A DNA stretch of 64,000 nt, from the NCBI RefSeq assembly GCF_002009425.1, contig NZ_CP019936.1, positions 3,459,297-3,523,296 on the forward strand. Reading direction: 5' to 3'. Position numbers and translations under genes: made by a program. Positions within the stretch are counted from its first letter, which is position 1. Every line of letters begins with the position of its first letter. The DNA is from Thiosocius teredinicola. Its GTDB lineage: Bacteria; Pseudomonadota; Gammaproteobacteria; Chromatiales; Chromatiaceae. Of the stretch, positions 19,229-28,450 are shown piece by piece. Under the pieces are notes generated by a model. That model saw only the letters and a list, made by a program, of their open reading frames with translations. It made no database searches and was not told the origin of the DNA.

Positions 19229-21286
19229 ATGAAGCATCCTCTTGTTGGAATAGCACTGATCGCCGCGCTCGTCTTCACCAACGTCGGCCATGCCGCCTCA
19301 CTCGGTCGGGCGAAGGTACTGTCGTACCTGAACCAGCCCCTGAACCTGGAGATCGACCTGGTCGGCATCACGCCGGGTGAGCATCTCGACCTGCGCCTGC
19401 GCATCGCCAACCAAGAACACTTCGACCGCCTCGGCATCGCCTACCTGCCGATCCATCGGCAGATGCAGTTCGATATCGTGCAAACGGGAGGCCGCTGGGT
19501 CGCTCGGGCGCGTACCCCAGTGCCGGTTTCCGAACCGTTCGTCGACTTTCCTCTGCAGATGAGCTGGCCCGGCGGTCGCCTGGTCAAGCAATACAGTGTG
19601 CTTCTCGACCCGGTCAACTACGCGCAGCCGGCCGAGGTCAGTCGAACGGCATCCAAACCACCGGCCCGAGCGCAGGCATCGCGCCCGCCGCAAACCGAGA
19701 ATTCTGCGAATCTTTCGGGCGCGCGCCGCTACGGCAGCGTGCAGCGCGGCGAGACGCTGTGGCCGATCGCCCAGAAGACCAAGCCACGTGGTATCACCAC
19801 CCATCAGATGGCTGTGGCCCTGGTTCGCGCCAACCCGCATGCCTTCATCGATGGCGACATGAACAAGCTGCGCGCCGGCGTGACGCTCGACATCCCGACG
19901 CGCGAGTTCATCGAACAAACCGATCCGTCCAGCGCGCGCAAGACCTTTGCCGAACAGACGCGCATCAAACAGCCGGACGTCGCGACTTCTCGTCGCGTTC
20001 TGCAGGGCGAGGCCGACGTCAGCACGACTGAGCGCACACCCAGCAAGACCGACACGGCGCAGAACAACGAAGCGCCAAGCGACGAAAGTGCTACCTTGCG
20101 CATCGTCACCAAGGATTCGGTCAGCGGTGAACAGGCGCTGGAACACCAGCTGCTTGCGACCATGGAAGAGATCGAAAGCAATCGCCTGAACACCGGCGCT
20201 ATAGAAACCCGTTTGGCGCGCCTGGAAGAAGAGCTGGCGCGCATGCAGAAGCTGATCGATTTGAAGGATGAGCAGATCGTGGCGCTGGAATCGGAACTGG
20301 CCGGTCGCGCCACCGACGAGCCGACGACGGCCCCCGCCCCCAGCGAAGTGCCGGCAACGGATGTCGCCAACATCACGACCGCCGAACTCGAAGTACCACT
20401 TGCGCCAGCGGACGATGACGTGGTTCCGGTTGTTGCCTCGGTGACCCCCACCCCGACGGCGATGCCGATCACCACGATAGAGCGCATGCCGACACCGGCG
20501 CGCGCCAGCGATAGCACGCTGTACGACCGGTATCTGTGGGTCGTCTGGGTGATACTCGGCTTGCTCGGCGCAACCGCTTTAATTCTGTGGATGCGCCGCC
20601 CGACGGCAGCTGCCGGGGTACCGATGGCGCAACTGCCGGAGATCAGCAATGCGCCACCGCGACCCTACACTCAGAACACGGCGGCCACCTCCAGCCCGAC
20701 GATGGACGATCCGAGACTGCAACCGGCCGCCGGCGGCAGTCCATCGGATTTCACGACATCGACGCTGCCGTTGGCCGAGCTGGATATCTCGGACATGCTC
20801 GACGATACCGAAGAAACGGTCGAGGTCGCCGATTCGCTGCTGCAGGAAATCATCGACGAAAGCAAACTGTTGGAAGATCATCCCGCGCCACAGACCGCGC
20901 AGACGGATCAACCCGATGATGACGACATCGCGTCGTGGGTCGCCGATCTTGGCGGCGAAGCCGAGGTGTCGGACAAGCACAGCGCCAACGACGAGCGCAT
21001 CGATGAAGAAGACGACCTCGACATCCCGAGCATCCTCACCGAGATCGACGATCGACTGAACGGCGCCGACGCCGATCAGTTCGATCAGCAGCAACACGTA
21101 CACATGGAACCGGTGGACGACGGTGTCGAAGACGAAACCTTCGCCATGAGCCTCGACCTCGCCCGCGCCTACCTCGAGATCGGCGACCAGGACGGCGCAC
21201 GCGATATGCTCAAGCAGGCGTTGCACGGTGCGCGCTCACCCGCCCATCGCACGCAGATCGAAGACCTACTCAAGCAGATCGATTGA
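19229..21286 (+). CDS. fimV: FimV/HubP family polar landmark protein
   Basis: A 685-residue inner-membrane protein. It has an N-terminal signal (MKHPLVGIALIAALVFTNV), the FimV N-terminal domain (ASLGRAKVLSYLNQPLNLEI), a LysM-type peptidoglycan-binding segment at about 168-225 (RGETLWPIAQK), a coiled coil at about 315-355, one membrane helix at about 434-454, an acidic cytoplasmic stretch, and the conserved C-terminal FimV motif from about 641 (LARAYLEIGDQDGARDMLKQ). Family members gather flagellar, chemotaxis and type IV pilus factors at the cell pole. That fits a polarly flagellated cell and the flagellar genes on both sides. It is shorter than many FimV proteins because the acidic linker is reduced. 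Confidence 0.9.
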   Translation: MKHPLVGIALIAALVFTNVGHAASLGRAKVLSYLNQPLNLEIDLVGITPGEHLDLRLRIANQEHFDRLGIAYLPIHRQMQFDIVQTGGRWVARARTPVPVSEPFVDFPLQMSWPGGRLVKQYSVLLDPVNYAQPAEVSRTASKPPARAQASRPPQTENSANLSGARRYGSVQRGETLWPIAQKTKPRGITTHQMAVALVRANPHAFIDGDMNKLRAGVTLDIPTREFIEQTDPSSARKTFAEQTRIKQPDVATSRRVLQGEADVSTTERTPSKTDTAQNNEAPSDESATLRIVTKDSVSGEQALEHQLLATMEEIESNRLNTGAIETRLARLEEELARMQKLIDLKDEQIVALESELAGRATDEPTTAPAPSEVPATDVANITTAELEVPLAPADDDVVPVVASVTPTPTAMPITTIERMPTPARASDSTLYDRYLWVVWVILGLLGATALILWMRRPTAAAGVPMAQLPEISNAPPRPYTQNTAATSSPTMDDPRLQPAAGGSPSDFTTSTLPLAELDISDMLDDTEETVEVADSLLQEIIDESKLLEDHPAPQTAQTDQPDDDDIASWVADLGGEAEVSDKHSANDERIDEEDDLDIPSILTEIDDRLNGADADQFDQQQHVHMEPVDDGVEDETFAMSLDLARAYLEIGDQDGARDMLKQALHGARSPAHRTQIEDLLKQID

Positions 21287-21325
21287 CATTGCCCTGGGCA
21301 CGTAGACCGGCCCGCCTGCTACCAT

Positions 21326-21356
21326 CGGTGCATGAACGCGATAAGGCAATGCACCG
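21326..21356. repeat. Stem-loop downstream of fimV
   Basis: CGGTGCAT (21326-21333) and ATGCACCG (21349-21356) form a perfect 8-bp stem with a 15-base loop. There is no T run, so a Rho-independent terminator is not certain. Confidence 0.4.
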
Positions 21357-21432
21357 TTCGATCGTTTCGGCTTGAGCCACAACCGAACCTCTCGCCGACG
21401 CTTGCGCGCACCGACACGGCAGGCGCGCCGCA

Positions 21433-22056
21433 ATGATCCGCCGACCGCCAGACTGTCACACCGGGTCACCGGCCTTTCCGGCGCTGGCCGAATTGCGCGA
21501 ACAATTGCTCAGCCGACGCCAGTTTCTGCTACGCGCAGCCGGCGGCTCACTGGCCGTGTTGTTCAACGCCGGCGCGACAGCCAGGTCGTCGGCCCAAGAG
21601 GATTCGGGCCAGGCGCCCTCGTCTCCAGACCCCTGGCCGACGCTCGATGCCGTCACAGCGCATCTGCTGCCAAGTGAAACCGACAGCCCCGGCGCCAAAG
21701 AGATCAACGCTGTCGGCTATCTGCGCTTCGTCGTCAACGACCCGCACGTCGACAGCGACGAGCGTGCGTTCGTCACCCAGGGCGTTATCTGGTTGAACCA
21801 GCTTTCGCACGACACGCACCACAAGACGTTCAGCGAACTCGGTTTCGATGACAAAGAATCGATGCTGCGCAGGATCGCCGCCAGCGAGGCCGGCGAGAAC
21901 TGGTTGTCGACGCTGCTCACCTACCTGTTCGAAGCATTGCTGACGGCGCCGGCCTACGGCGGCAACCCTGACGGTATCGGCTGGCGCTGGCTGCAATACG
22001 TGCCCGGCTTTCCCCTGCCAGATCGCAATACCATCTACTCCGAGCTGCCGCTATGA
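21433..22056 (+). CDS. Gluconate 2-dehydrogenase subunit 3 family protein (Tat-exported)
   Basis: A 207-residue small subunit of a membrane-bound GMC-type dehydrogenase. The twin-arginine motif SRRQFLLRAAGG is followed by a short hydrophobic stretch. The mature part shows the family pattern LDAVTAHLLPSETDSPGAKE, YLRFVVNDP, and the C-terminal AYGGNPDGIGWRWLQYVPG. Its stop overlaps the next gene by 4 bases (ATGA). This subunit carries the FAD-binding large subunit across the membrane through the Tat system, as in gluconate and sorbitol dehydrogenases. No cytochrome c subunit is adjacent. Confidence 0.88.
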   Translation: MIRRPPDCHTGSPAFPALAELREQLLSRRQFLLRAAGGSLAVLFNAGATARSSAQEDSGQAPSSPDPWPTLDAVTAHLLPSETDSPGAKEINAVGYLRFVVNDPHVDSDERAFVTQGVIWLNQLSHDTHHKTFSELGFDDKESMLRRIAASEAGENWLSTLLTYLFEALLTAPAYGGNPDGIGWRWLQYVPGFPLPDRNTIYSELPL

Positions 22057-23753
22057 GTCGCGATTTCGATGTCTGCATCGTCGGCAGTGGCGCGGGTGCC
22101 GGTCCGATCGCGCATCAGCTCGCGCAAGCCGGGTTTTCAGTCGTCGTGCTCGAGAAGGGGCCGTGGCTGAAAGAACAGCACTTCACCAAGGATGAACTGG
22201 CGTGCTGCAGGCGCAATGTCTACACGCCTTCGTTGGCCGATGAGCAGCACGTGATCGAATCGCAGGGCGACGACGATCGTTGGCGCGCCGAGACCTCCGT
22301 CGAATCCGGTTGGAACTTTTGGAACGGCAACTGCGTCGGTGGTTCGAGCAACTTCATGAGCGGTTACTTTCACCGCCTCAAACCGTTCGACTTCAAACTG
22401 CTGAGCACATTCGGGCCCATCGATGGCGCGAATATCGCCGACTGGCCGATCGAGTACGTCGATCTCGAACCGTATTACGACAAGGTGGAACGCCTGGTCG
22501 GCGTCTCCGGCAAGGCAGAACCGCAGGCCGGCGAATCACTGCGCTCGTCACCCGACTTCCCTTATCCACCGGTCGCGGAACACCCGATATCGGCCGACAT
22601 AGACAAAGCGGCCGACAAGCTCGGCATTCATGCGCTGCGCGTACCGCGCGCCATCCTGTCGCAACCGGCGATGCAGCGACGTTCCTGTGAATACTCGGGT
22701 TTCTGCGGCAGCTTCGGCTGTTCGAGCGGCGCCAAAGGCAGCGCACGCGCCGCCCTGCTCGATCATGCGGTCGCCACCGGTCGCTGCGAGATACGTCCAC
22801 ACGCCAAGGTATTCCGTATCAGTACCGGCAACGATGGACGCATCACCTCGGTCGATTATTTCGATCGCGCAGGCAAAATAATAAGAGTCGATGCACGCAT
22901 CTATGTCGTCGCCTGCCAGGCCATCGAGAGCAGCCGCCTGCTGCTGGCGTCGACCGGAGCGAAACACCCGCACGGCCTGGGCAATCGCAACGCCCAAGTC
23001 GGGCGCAACCTGCTGTTCTCCGCGGGCGGTGCCGGTAGCGGCGACTTCGCGTTCGCCGACTACACAGCCGAAAAGGTCGATCAACTGCGCGTTGTCGGAC
23101 CGTTCGTCAATCGCGCACTCGACGACTGGTACAGCTTTGATGATCCGCGGCTCGGCCGCGTGAAAGGCGGCATTGTCGAGTTCCTGTGGGATCATCCAAA
23201 CGCCGTCACGCGCGCACAGAACGCCAAGTGGCGCGACGGCGAACTGGTCTGGGGAAAACCGCTGAAACGCCAGCTCGAGACCTGGTTTCGCACCGACCGC
23301 ACGCTCAACTTCGAGGTCTTCAACGACTGGTTGCCGACCGACGACTGTTACGTGTCTCTCGACAATGCGGTTAAGGATCGCTGGGGAAAGGCAGTGGCCA
23401 AGATCCGCGTCGGCGCACATCCGCACGACCTGCACATCGGCCGCGCGCTCGCTGAGAAAGGTGAACGGCTGCTGCGCGAACTCGGCGCCCGGCGCATCAG
23501 CTCATCGGTCGGTTCCTCACCACCACCCAACCTGCAGGCCGGCGGCTGCCGTTTCGGTAACGATGCCGCCACCTCCGTGCTGGACGCCGATTGCCGCAGT
23601 CACGAGGTCGACAACCTGTTCGTCAGCGACGGCAGCTTCATGCCCACCGGTGGCAGCGTGCCCTACACGTTTACGATCTATGCCAACAGCTTCCGCGTCG
23701 CCGATCGCATCGTCGCCCAACTGGGTGGAGCGCGGAGCGATTCGACAGCCTGA
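22053..23753 (+). CDS. GMC family FAD-dependent oxidoreductase (large subunit)
   Basis: A 566-residue flavoprotein of the glucose-methanol-choline family. The FAD loop is VGSGAGAGPIAHQLA at residues 10-24, then GGSSNFMSGYFHRL, a Cys-rich stretch SCEYSGFCGSFGCSSGAKGS typical of gluconate-dehydrogenase-like members, and the C-terminal LFVSDGSFMPTGGSVPYTFTIYANSFRVADR. The usual catalytic His region is altered: the family motif with HxxG reads here as AGGCRFGNDAATSVLD. It oxidises an unknown alcohol or sugar in the periplasm, with export provided by the partner subunit. Confidence 0.9.
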   Translation: MSRDFDVCIVGSGAGAGPIAHQLAQAGFSVVVLEKGPWLKEQHFTKDELACCRRNVYTPSLADEQHVIESQGDDDRWRAETSVESGWNFWNGNCVGGSSNFMSGYFHRLKPFDFKLLSTFGPIDGANIADWPIEYVDLEPYYDKVERLVGVSGKAEPQAGESLRSSPDFPYPPVAEHPISADIDKAADKLGIHALRVPRAILSQPAMQRRSCEYSGFCGSFGCSSGAKGSARAALLDHAVATGRCEIRPHAKVFRISTGNDGRITSVDYFDRAGKIIRVDARIYVVACQAIESSRLLLASTGAKHPHGLGNRNAQVGRNLLFSAGGAGSGDFAFADYTAEKVDQLRVVGPFVNRALDDWYSFDDPRLGRVKGGIVEFLWDHPNAVTRAQNAKWRDGELVWGKPLKRQLETWFRTDRTLNFEVFNDWLPTDDCYVSLDNAVKDRWGKAVAKIRVGAHPHDLHIGRALAEKGERLLRELGARRISSSVGSSPPPNLQAGGCRFGNDAATSVLDADCRSHEVDNLFVSDGSFMPTGGSVPYTFTIYANSFRVADRIVAQLGGARSDSTA

Positions 23754-23762
23754 GTCGCCAAT

Positions 23763-24536
23763 TCAGATCGGCGATTGAAAGCTGAGCGACGGCCGCAAAC
23801 CGCTGACGTGGGTTTTCAGCTCATCCCACAGTGACTGGTAGGCGCGACCGGCCGGCGAGCGCGGCGCATAGTCGGTTACCGGGCGACGCTCCAAACCCAT
23901 GCGCTCGACTTCCGTCGCGTAAGGGATTGCCGCATCGAGTACCGTGCAACGTGGATCACCGGCGGCTGCAATCACATCCTGATGCATGCGCTTGCGCCGA
24001 TCGACCATTGAGTAGAACGCATACGCCGGCACCTTGAGCTGGTGGCCTTCGATGAAGTCGAGTACCTGGGTCAATGTGCGCAACGACAAGGTCGTGGGTA
24101 TGGTCGGCAACAACAAGGCGTCGGCGGCACGAAAGATGTTTTCCGACACCAGCGAGATGCTCGGCGGACAATCGAGTATCACGAGGTCGTATTTTTCCGA
24201 CAGCGGACGCAGCAGCTTGAGCAGGCGCACGATCGGTTTCTTGCTCTCACCCAACAGCAGATCCATGTTGCGGTAAGAGAAATCCGACGGCAGCAGGTCC
24301 AGGTTCGGATAATCCGATCCCTTCAACACCTCGTCGAGATCGCGCTTTCCTTTGAGCACCTTGGTGGTGCCCTTCACTTTCGGTTTTACACGCAGGTAAT
24401 AGGTGGCTGCCGCCTGTGGGTCGAGATCCCAGATCACGGTGCGCAGACCGCTCGATGCCGCCAGATGCGCCAGGTTGACCGCGGTGGCCGTTTTGCCGAC
24501 CCCGCCCTTGATGTTGTAGACACCGAAAATTTTCAT
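23763..24536 (-). CDS. ParA/MinD family ATPase paired with a CHAD protein
   Basis: A 257-residue orphan ParA. The deviant Walker A is KGGVGKT at residues 10-16, switch I is DLDPQAA, and Walker B is YDLVILDCPPSISLVSE. The C-terminal part has SMVDRRKRMHQDV, as in ParA-type proteins that position cargo. No parB or parS-like gene lies next to it. Instead its ATG overlaps the stop of a CHAD-domain gene (ATGA), so the two are translated together. ParA-like ATPases form gradients on the nucleoid and space chromosomes, carboxysomes, chemoreceptor clusters or granules. The CHAD partner points to polyphosphate granules as the cargo. Confidence 0.9.
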   Translation of the reverse strand: MKIFGVYNIKGGVGKTATAVNLAHLAASSGLRTVIWDLDPQAAATYYLRVKPKVKGTTKVLKGKRDLDEVLKGSDYPNLDLLPSDFSYRNMDLLLGESKKPIVRLLKLLRPLSEKYDLVILDCPPSISLVSENIFRAADALLLPTIPTTLSLRTLTQVLDFIEGHQLKVPAYAFYSMVDRRKRMHQDVIAAAGDPRCTVLDAAIPYATEVERMGLERRPVTDYAPRSPAGRAYQSLWDELKTHVSGLRPSLSFQSPI

Positions 24537-26113
24537 CCGAGCACCTCCGCCTGTTCCTTGAACAGGCGTTTGCAACGCGCCCGGTTTTCCTTCGAATCGA
24601 AATGCTCGAAACGCTCGGCGAAACGCTCATGCGCCAACTGCTGGCGACGCAGAAGGTCCGCAATCAGACCGCCGATGGCGAGCACGGTCGGCAGGTGCCC
24701 GGGGTCATCCTGGTTCAGCTCGGCGGCGAACGCCCTGAGCTTGTCGGCCTGCACCACCAGGTCCTGGTAGTCGCCGAGATTGTCGAGCAGATCCTTGAGT
24801 ACGCGGATGATCGCTTTGACATCCTTGGCGTCGTACAGGCTGCGGAAGAACTCGATCAGGTAGCGCAGCTTTTTGCAGTCCTTGCGCAACTCGTGCATTG
24901 CCTCGGGTGGATCGTCGGGGGTCACGGCACGCCCTGCCTTGAGCGTCTTGCGGTACATCTTCCAGATACGCTGCGACGCGACCTGGCCGATCGGCAGGTC
25001 GGCGAACCAGCCCGCCTGGTCGAGCGGGAGATCGCCCTCGAGCACATTGCGCCAATCATCGAGCAGGGTCTTCATCTCGGCCGAACCCAACTTGCGTTTG
25101 AGTCTCGCCTGCTCGGTCTGATGGGCCGCTCTGAGGTGTTCTTCCAAGGCGTCGAGGTCACCGGCCATCACGGTCGGCAGACTGGCACGGTAGTGCGGTA
25201 GTTCGAGCAGAAAGACGTCGAGGTCGCGCACCGGGCCGGTGATCTGGCCGACCCAGGCGAAGCGTGTCTTGTACTCGGCGACCACCGCATCCGGCAATAC
25301 GCGCTTGATCTGTGACAGTGCCGAGCGCGTACGGCGCGTCGCAACGCGCAGGTCGTGCAGAAACTCCGAGTCGAGATCGGCGCGCGCACCGGGGATGTTG
25401 CGTTCCAGCGTATCGAGCAGGGTTAGCAGAATCTTGCGCACCGCCTTGATCGCCATCTGCTCGGCGCGCAGCGACAGCTTGAGCTTGGAACTGTAGTCGC
25501 CGGCCTCACGCCCCACCGACGCCATCGCCTCGTCGAACAGGCACTCCGGCGCCGATGGCCATTCGAACTCGTTGGCGAGTTTTTCCGCCAAGGCATCGAA
25601 GTCGCCCTCGTAACCCTTGAGCGACAGCAGTCGCAGGCGCGGCCACAGCGCCCGCGGTTCCTTGATCTCGGGCGCTGTGCTGTGCAACTGCAGATTCTGC
25701 AGTCGTACCACGGTCTTCGCGTCGTCATTCAGCAGGCGCATCTCGGTGACTTCGCCGTCGATGGTCGCCAACGGCAACAGCACGCGCATATCCAGCAGAC
25801 GCAGCACCCTGTTCTTCAGGTCACCTTCGGGCAATTCGGCCGGCCACGCCGGTTCGCCGATCAACTCAACGGGCTCGACGACATCGACGCCATCGGACGA
25901 GCGCAGGCGCAGCAGGCTGCCTTGCACCGTGCTGATTCGGCTCAAACGCAATCCGGCCGCGTGCAGGCGCCAGTCGAAACTGTCATAGAAGGTCAGCGAA
26001 AAACGGGCAGAATCGTCGACCAGGCAGTGAGACTCGCCGCCGAGCTGTTTGATCAGGCGTGGAAGACGAAAATCGTGAGGCAGCAGGAAACCGCGTGGGC
26101 TTGGGTCATTCAT
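24533..26113 (-). CDS. CHAD domain protein with N-terminal CYTH-like region
   Basis: A 526-residue protein. Residues 1-210 form a beta-rich, CYTH-like region (FYDSFDWRLHAAGLRLSR, LRLLSLKGYEG), and residues 220-510 form the helical CHAD domain with its conserved His/Arg/Lys pattern (FLHDLRVATRRTRSAL, RDLDVFLLELPHY, MHELRKDCKKLRYLIEF, LKDLLDNLGDYQDL). CHAD proteins bind polyphosphate and coat polyphosphate granules. The CYTH half may bind triphosphates, but the ExExK signature is not evident. It is co-translated with a ParA ATPase, which suggests granule positioning. Confidence 0.87.
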   Translation of the reverse strand: MNDPSPRGFLLPHDFRLPRLIKQLGGESHCLVDDSARFSLTFYDSFDWRLHAAGLRLSRISTVQGSLLRLRSSDGVDVVEPVELIGEPAWPAELPEGDLKNRVLRLLDMRVLLPLATIDGEVTEMRLLNDDAKTVVRLQNLQLHSTAPEIKEPRALWPRLRLLSLKGYEGDFDALAEKLANEFEWPSAPECLFDEAMASVGREAGDYSSKLKLSLRAEQMAIKAVRKILLTLLDTLERNIPGARADLDSEFLHDLRVATRRTRSALSQIKRVLPDAVVAEYKTRFAWVGQITGPVRDLDVFLLELPHYRASLPTVMAGDLDALEEHLRAAHQTEQARLKRKLGSAEMKTLLDDWRNVLEGDLPLDQAGWFADLPIGQVASQRIWKMYRKTLKAGRAVTPDDPPEAMHELRKDCKKLRYLIEFFRSLYDAKDVKAIIRVLKDLLDNLGDYQDLVVQADKLRAFAAELNQDDPGHLPTVLAIGGLIADLLRRQQLAHERFAERFEHFDSKENRARCKRLFKEQAEVLG

Positions 26114-26431
26114 GCGTCAGGGTTTGGCACAACGTTGTTATCGGGAAGGTGGCGACGAAATGGATTCGCGATGGACACAATCAGACAGCGTACACGACTC
26201 GCCGCTATCATCGATACCCGGGCCACGTGACAATTGAAGGCAAACGCGGGGTCGTGGTGAACGGGCGCCTCCCGCTGCGAACAACAAATATTAGCGTTTG
26301 ATTAAATGATGATGTAAATTCTGGACAGTCCAACCGCTTGTGTCCACGCAGTATCGGGCAGCAAAGGTAAACAGCTGCGGCGTCCGCTGCGACGCCGGAT
26401 CGATTTCGACGATGCACAACAGGAGAAGACG
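26114..26431. other. Divergent intergenic region before the OmpA-like gene
   Basis: These 318 bases separate the CHAD gene (-) from the OmpA-like gene (+) and hold no gene that could be supported. The stretch 26280-26320 is AT-rich compared with its surroundings and is the likely promoter zone, but no exact -35/-10 pair was identified. A clear AGGAGA ribosome binding site lies just before 26432. Confidence 0.5.
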
Positions 26432-28378
26432 ATGTTCAAACCGACACTGATCGCCAGTTCGCTGGTGGCTGTGCTGACGGCCCCGCTGCTCCAAGCGGAA
26501 ACCAACTCGCCGCAGCCGTATCAGTATCCTCAGCATCCCCCGACCGCTATGCCGCCCTGGACACAGGGCCAACCGATGCAGGCACCCGGATTGCCGGATT
26601 GGGTGATCGAACGTCGTGCGCAACTGGGCATCACCGAGGCGCCGGCGACCGCCGCACCCAGCGCAGTCCCGCAAAAACCCGAAGCACCGCAACCGCCGGC
26701 GCGTCCGGACGCCCCGGAACTGCCGGATTGGGTCAAACCGCACCGCGCCCAGATCGAAAGCCCGACACCTCCCACGCCACCGGAACGTCCGCAGAAGCAG
26801 CCGCTGCCGGATTGGGTGAAACAGCATCGTTCGCAGATGCGGGCACCTGACGCGCCGGGGGCTCAGCAACCGGCGCAGAGACCGGATTGGGTACTCGAGC
26901 CGCCGGCCGCGCCTGAGCGCCCACAACCGCCGGCATTCGGTGACAAACCACAAAAGCCGGAAACCCCGGAATGGGTGGCGAAGCAGCGCGAGCAGATGCA
27001 GCCGCCCGCCATGCCGCAACCCCCGCAGCCGCCGGCAGCGGGCGACAAGCCACAGCAACCGGAAGCACCTGAATGGGTAGCGCAACAACGCGCGCAGGCA
27101 CCGGCCAGGCCAGAACGGCCCCAACCGCCACAGCGTAGCGAGTTGCCGCCGAAACCGGAGAAACCCGATTGGGCGACACAACCGCGAGCCGGCATCCCGC
27201 ATGTGACGCCCGAGCGGCCGCAACCCCCGCAACCCGAAGAACGGCCAGCCAGACCGGAACGGCCCGAGCGGCCGGAGCCGCCGCAGGCACGCGAGATGCC
27301 CGAGCGGCCGCCGGCGCCGGCGTGGATTGCGCAGCGCCCCGAAGGTCTGCAGGCGGCGCCGTTCGCCGAACCCTACGCACTGCCGGCAAATCCGCCGGAG
27401 ATGCAGCTGCCTGAGTCGCAGATGCCGGTACCGCAGACCTATTTGGCACCCGGCTACGCGCCGTGGGGTCATGCACCCTACGGCGGCGCGGGCTACCCCT
27501 ACGGTGGTTGGGGCGGACCTTGGAACAGCGGTTGGGGTGGACCGTGGAACAGTGGCTGGGGCAACGGCTGGGGGCCGAGCTACGGCGGCTGGGGCAACAA
27601 CTGGATGCCGTGGGGCAATAGCTGGGGCAACGGTTGGGGCAACAACTGGTGGCCGGGCGGTAGCGGCTGGAACGATGGCTACGGCAGCGGCTGGGGTGAC
27701 AGCTACGGTAGCGGCTGGGGTGACGGTGCCGGCGATGCCGCTGGCGAGCTCGACTTCAGCTTCGCCATGCGCGGGCGCGCCGACGCCGATATGCGCGGCT
27801 ACGGCTACGGCGATGGTTACGGCTACGGACGCGGCTACGGTCACAGCTACGACGGTTACTACCCTTACCCGCCCGCATTGATACCACCGCCCCCGGTCGT
27901 CGACGAACCGAGCGAAGCGCCGCAGCCGACCGGCGACAACGGCAATGGTGACAGTGACAGTGACGGCGTGGCCGATGCATCCGACCTGTGCCCAAACTCA
28001 CGCCCCGGTACCACGGTCGATGCGCTTGGCTGCGAGAATGACGCGCGCATCGTGTTGCGCGGTGTGAACTTCAAGACCGATTCCGACGAACTGACCTCGG
28101 AATCGCTGTCGATTCTCGACGGCGTCTCGAAAACACTGGTCGCCAATCCGGACGTCAAGGTGATGGTTGCCGGGCACACCGACAGTGACGGTGACGACGC
28201 CTACAACAAGGACCTGTCGCAACGTCGCGCACAGAGCGTCGTCAAATACCTGGTGACCCAAGGCGTCACGCCGCAGAACCTCACGGCCCAGGGTTTCGGC
28301 GAAGAGCAGCCGATGGCCGACAACGAAACGCCGGAAGGCAAGGCCCAGAACCGACGCGTCGAACTCAACCGTCAGTAA
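26432..28378 (+). CDS. OmpA-family protein with Pro-rich DWV repeats and a Gly/Trp/Tyr-rich segment
   Basis: A 648-residue exported protein. A signal peptide covers residues 1-22. Residues 30-310 are Pro/Gln/Arg-rich with eight spaced copies of a P-[DEA]-W-[VIA] unit (starting near 55, 98, 126, 151, 179, 213, 245 and 297), several followed by a basic R/K-x-Q tail. Residues 340-480 are Gly/Trp/Asn/Tyr-rich (WGGPWNSGWGNGWG, then GYGYGDGYGYGRGYG). Then comes an Asp-rich, calcium-type segment DSDSDGVADASDLCPNS and a C-terminal OmpA peptidoglycan-binding domain (FKTDSDELTSES, AGHTDSDGDDAYN, LSQRRAQSV, KAQNRRVEL). It probably links an extended repetitive structure to the cell wall. The Gly/Tyr stretch recalls sulfur globule proteins. 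Confidence 0.82.
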   Translation: MFKPTLIASSLVAVLTAPLLQAETNSPQPYQYPQHPPTAMPPWTQGQPMQAPGLPDWVIERRAQLGITEAPATAAPSAVPQKPEAPQPPARPDAPELPDWVKPHRAQIESPTPPTPPERPQKQPLPDWVKQHRSQMRAPDAPGAQQPAQRPDWVLEPPAAPERPQPPAFGDKPQKPETPEWVAKQREQMQPPAMPQPPQPPAAGDKPQQPEAPEWVAQQRAQAPARPERPQPPQRSELPPKPEKPDWATQPRAGIPHVTPERPQPPQPEERPARPERPERPEPPQAREMPERPPAPAWIAQRPEGLQAAPFAEPYALPANPPEMQLPESQMPVPQTYLAPGYAPWGHAPYGGAGYPYGGWGGPWNSGWGGPWNSGWGNGWGPSYGGWGNNWMPWGNSWGNGWGNNWWPGGSGWNDGYGSGWGDSYGSGWGDGAGDAAGELDFSFAMRGRADADMRGYGYGDGYGYGRGYGHSYDGYYPYPPALIPPPPVVDEPSEAPQPTGDNGNGDSDSDGVADASDLCPNSRPGTTVDALGCENDARIVLRGVNFKTDSDELTSESLSILDGVSKTLVANPDVKVMVAGHTDSDGDDAYNKDLSQRRAQSVVKYLVTQGVTPQNLTAQGFGEEQPMADNETPEGKAQNRRVELNRQ

Positions 28379-28400
28379 GCGCTGCGGTTATAGGCCTGCA

Positions 28401-28436
28401 GAAAAAAAGCGCAGCCTCTCGGCTGCGCTTTTGCGT
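28401..28436. terminator. Bidirectional Rho-independent terminator
   Basis: A 10-bp perfect stem (AAGCGCAGCC at 28407-28416, GGCTGCGCTT at 28421-28430) with a four-base loop. A run of A residues precedes it, giving a strong T tract on the - strand; on the + strand only four T residues follow the arm. It ends the OmpA-like gene and the small converging gene at 28451-28615. Confidence 0.88.
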
Positions 28437-28450
28437 GACGTCACCACCCG

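Noticed and set aside
26590-27330. Short DNA repeats in the OmpA-like gene as a CRISPR array
   Set aside because: The repeats encode DWV units in one open frame and vary in length and sequence; no spacers or cas genes.
26291-27844. 517-codon open frame on the - strand opposite the OmpA-like gene
   Set aside because: Its Arg/Leu/Ala repeats are the reverse reading of the Pro-rich repeat codons; the + strand has a signal peptide and OmpA domain.
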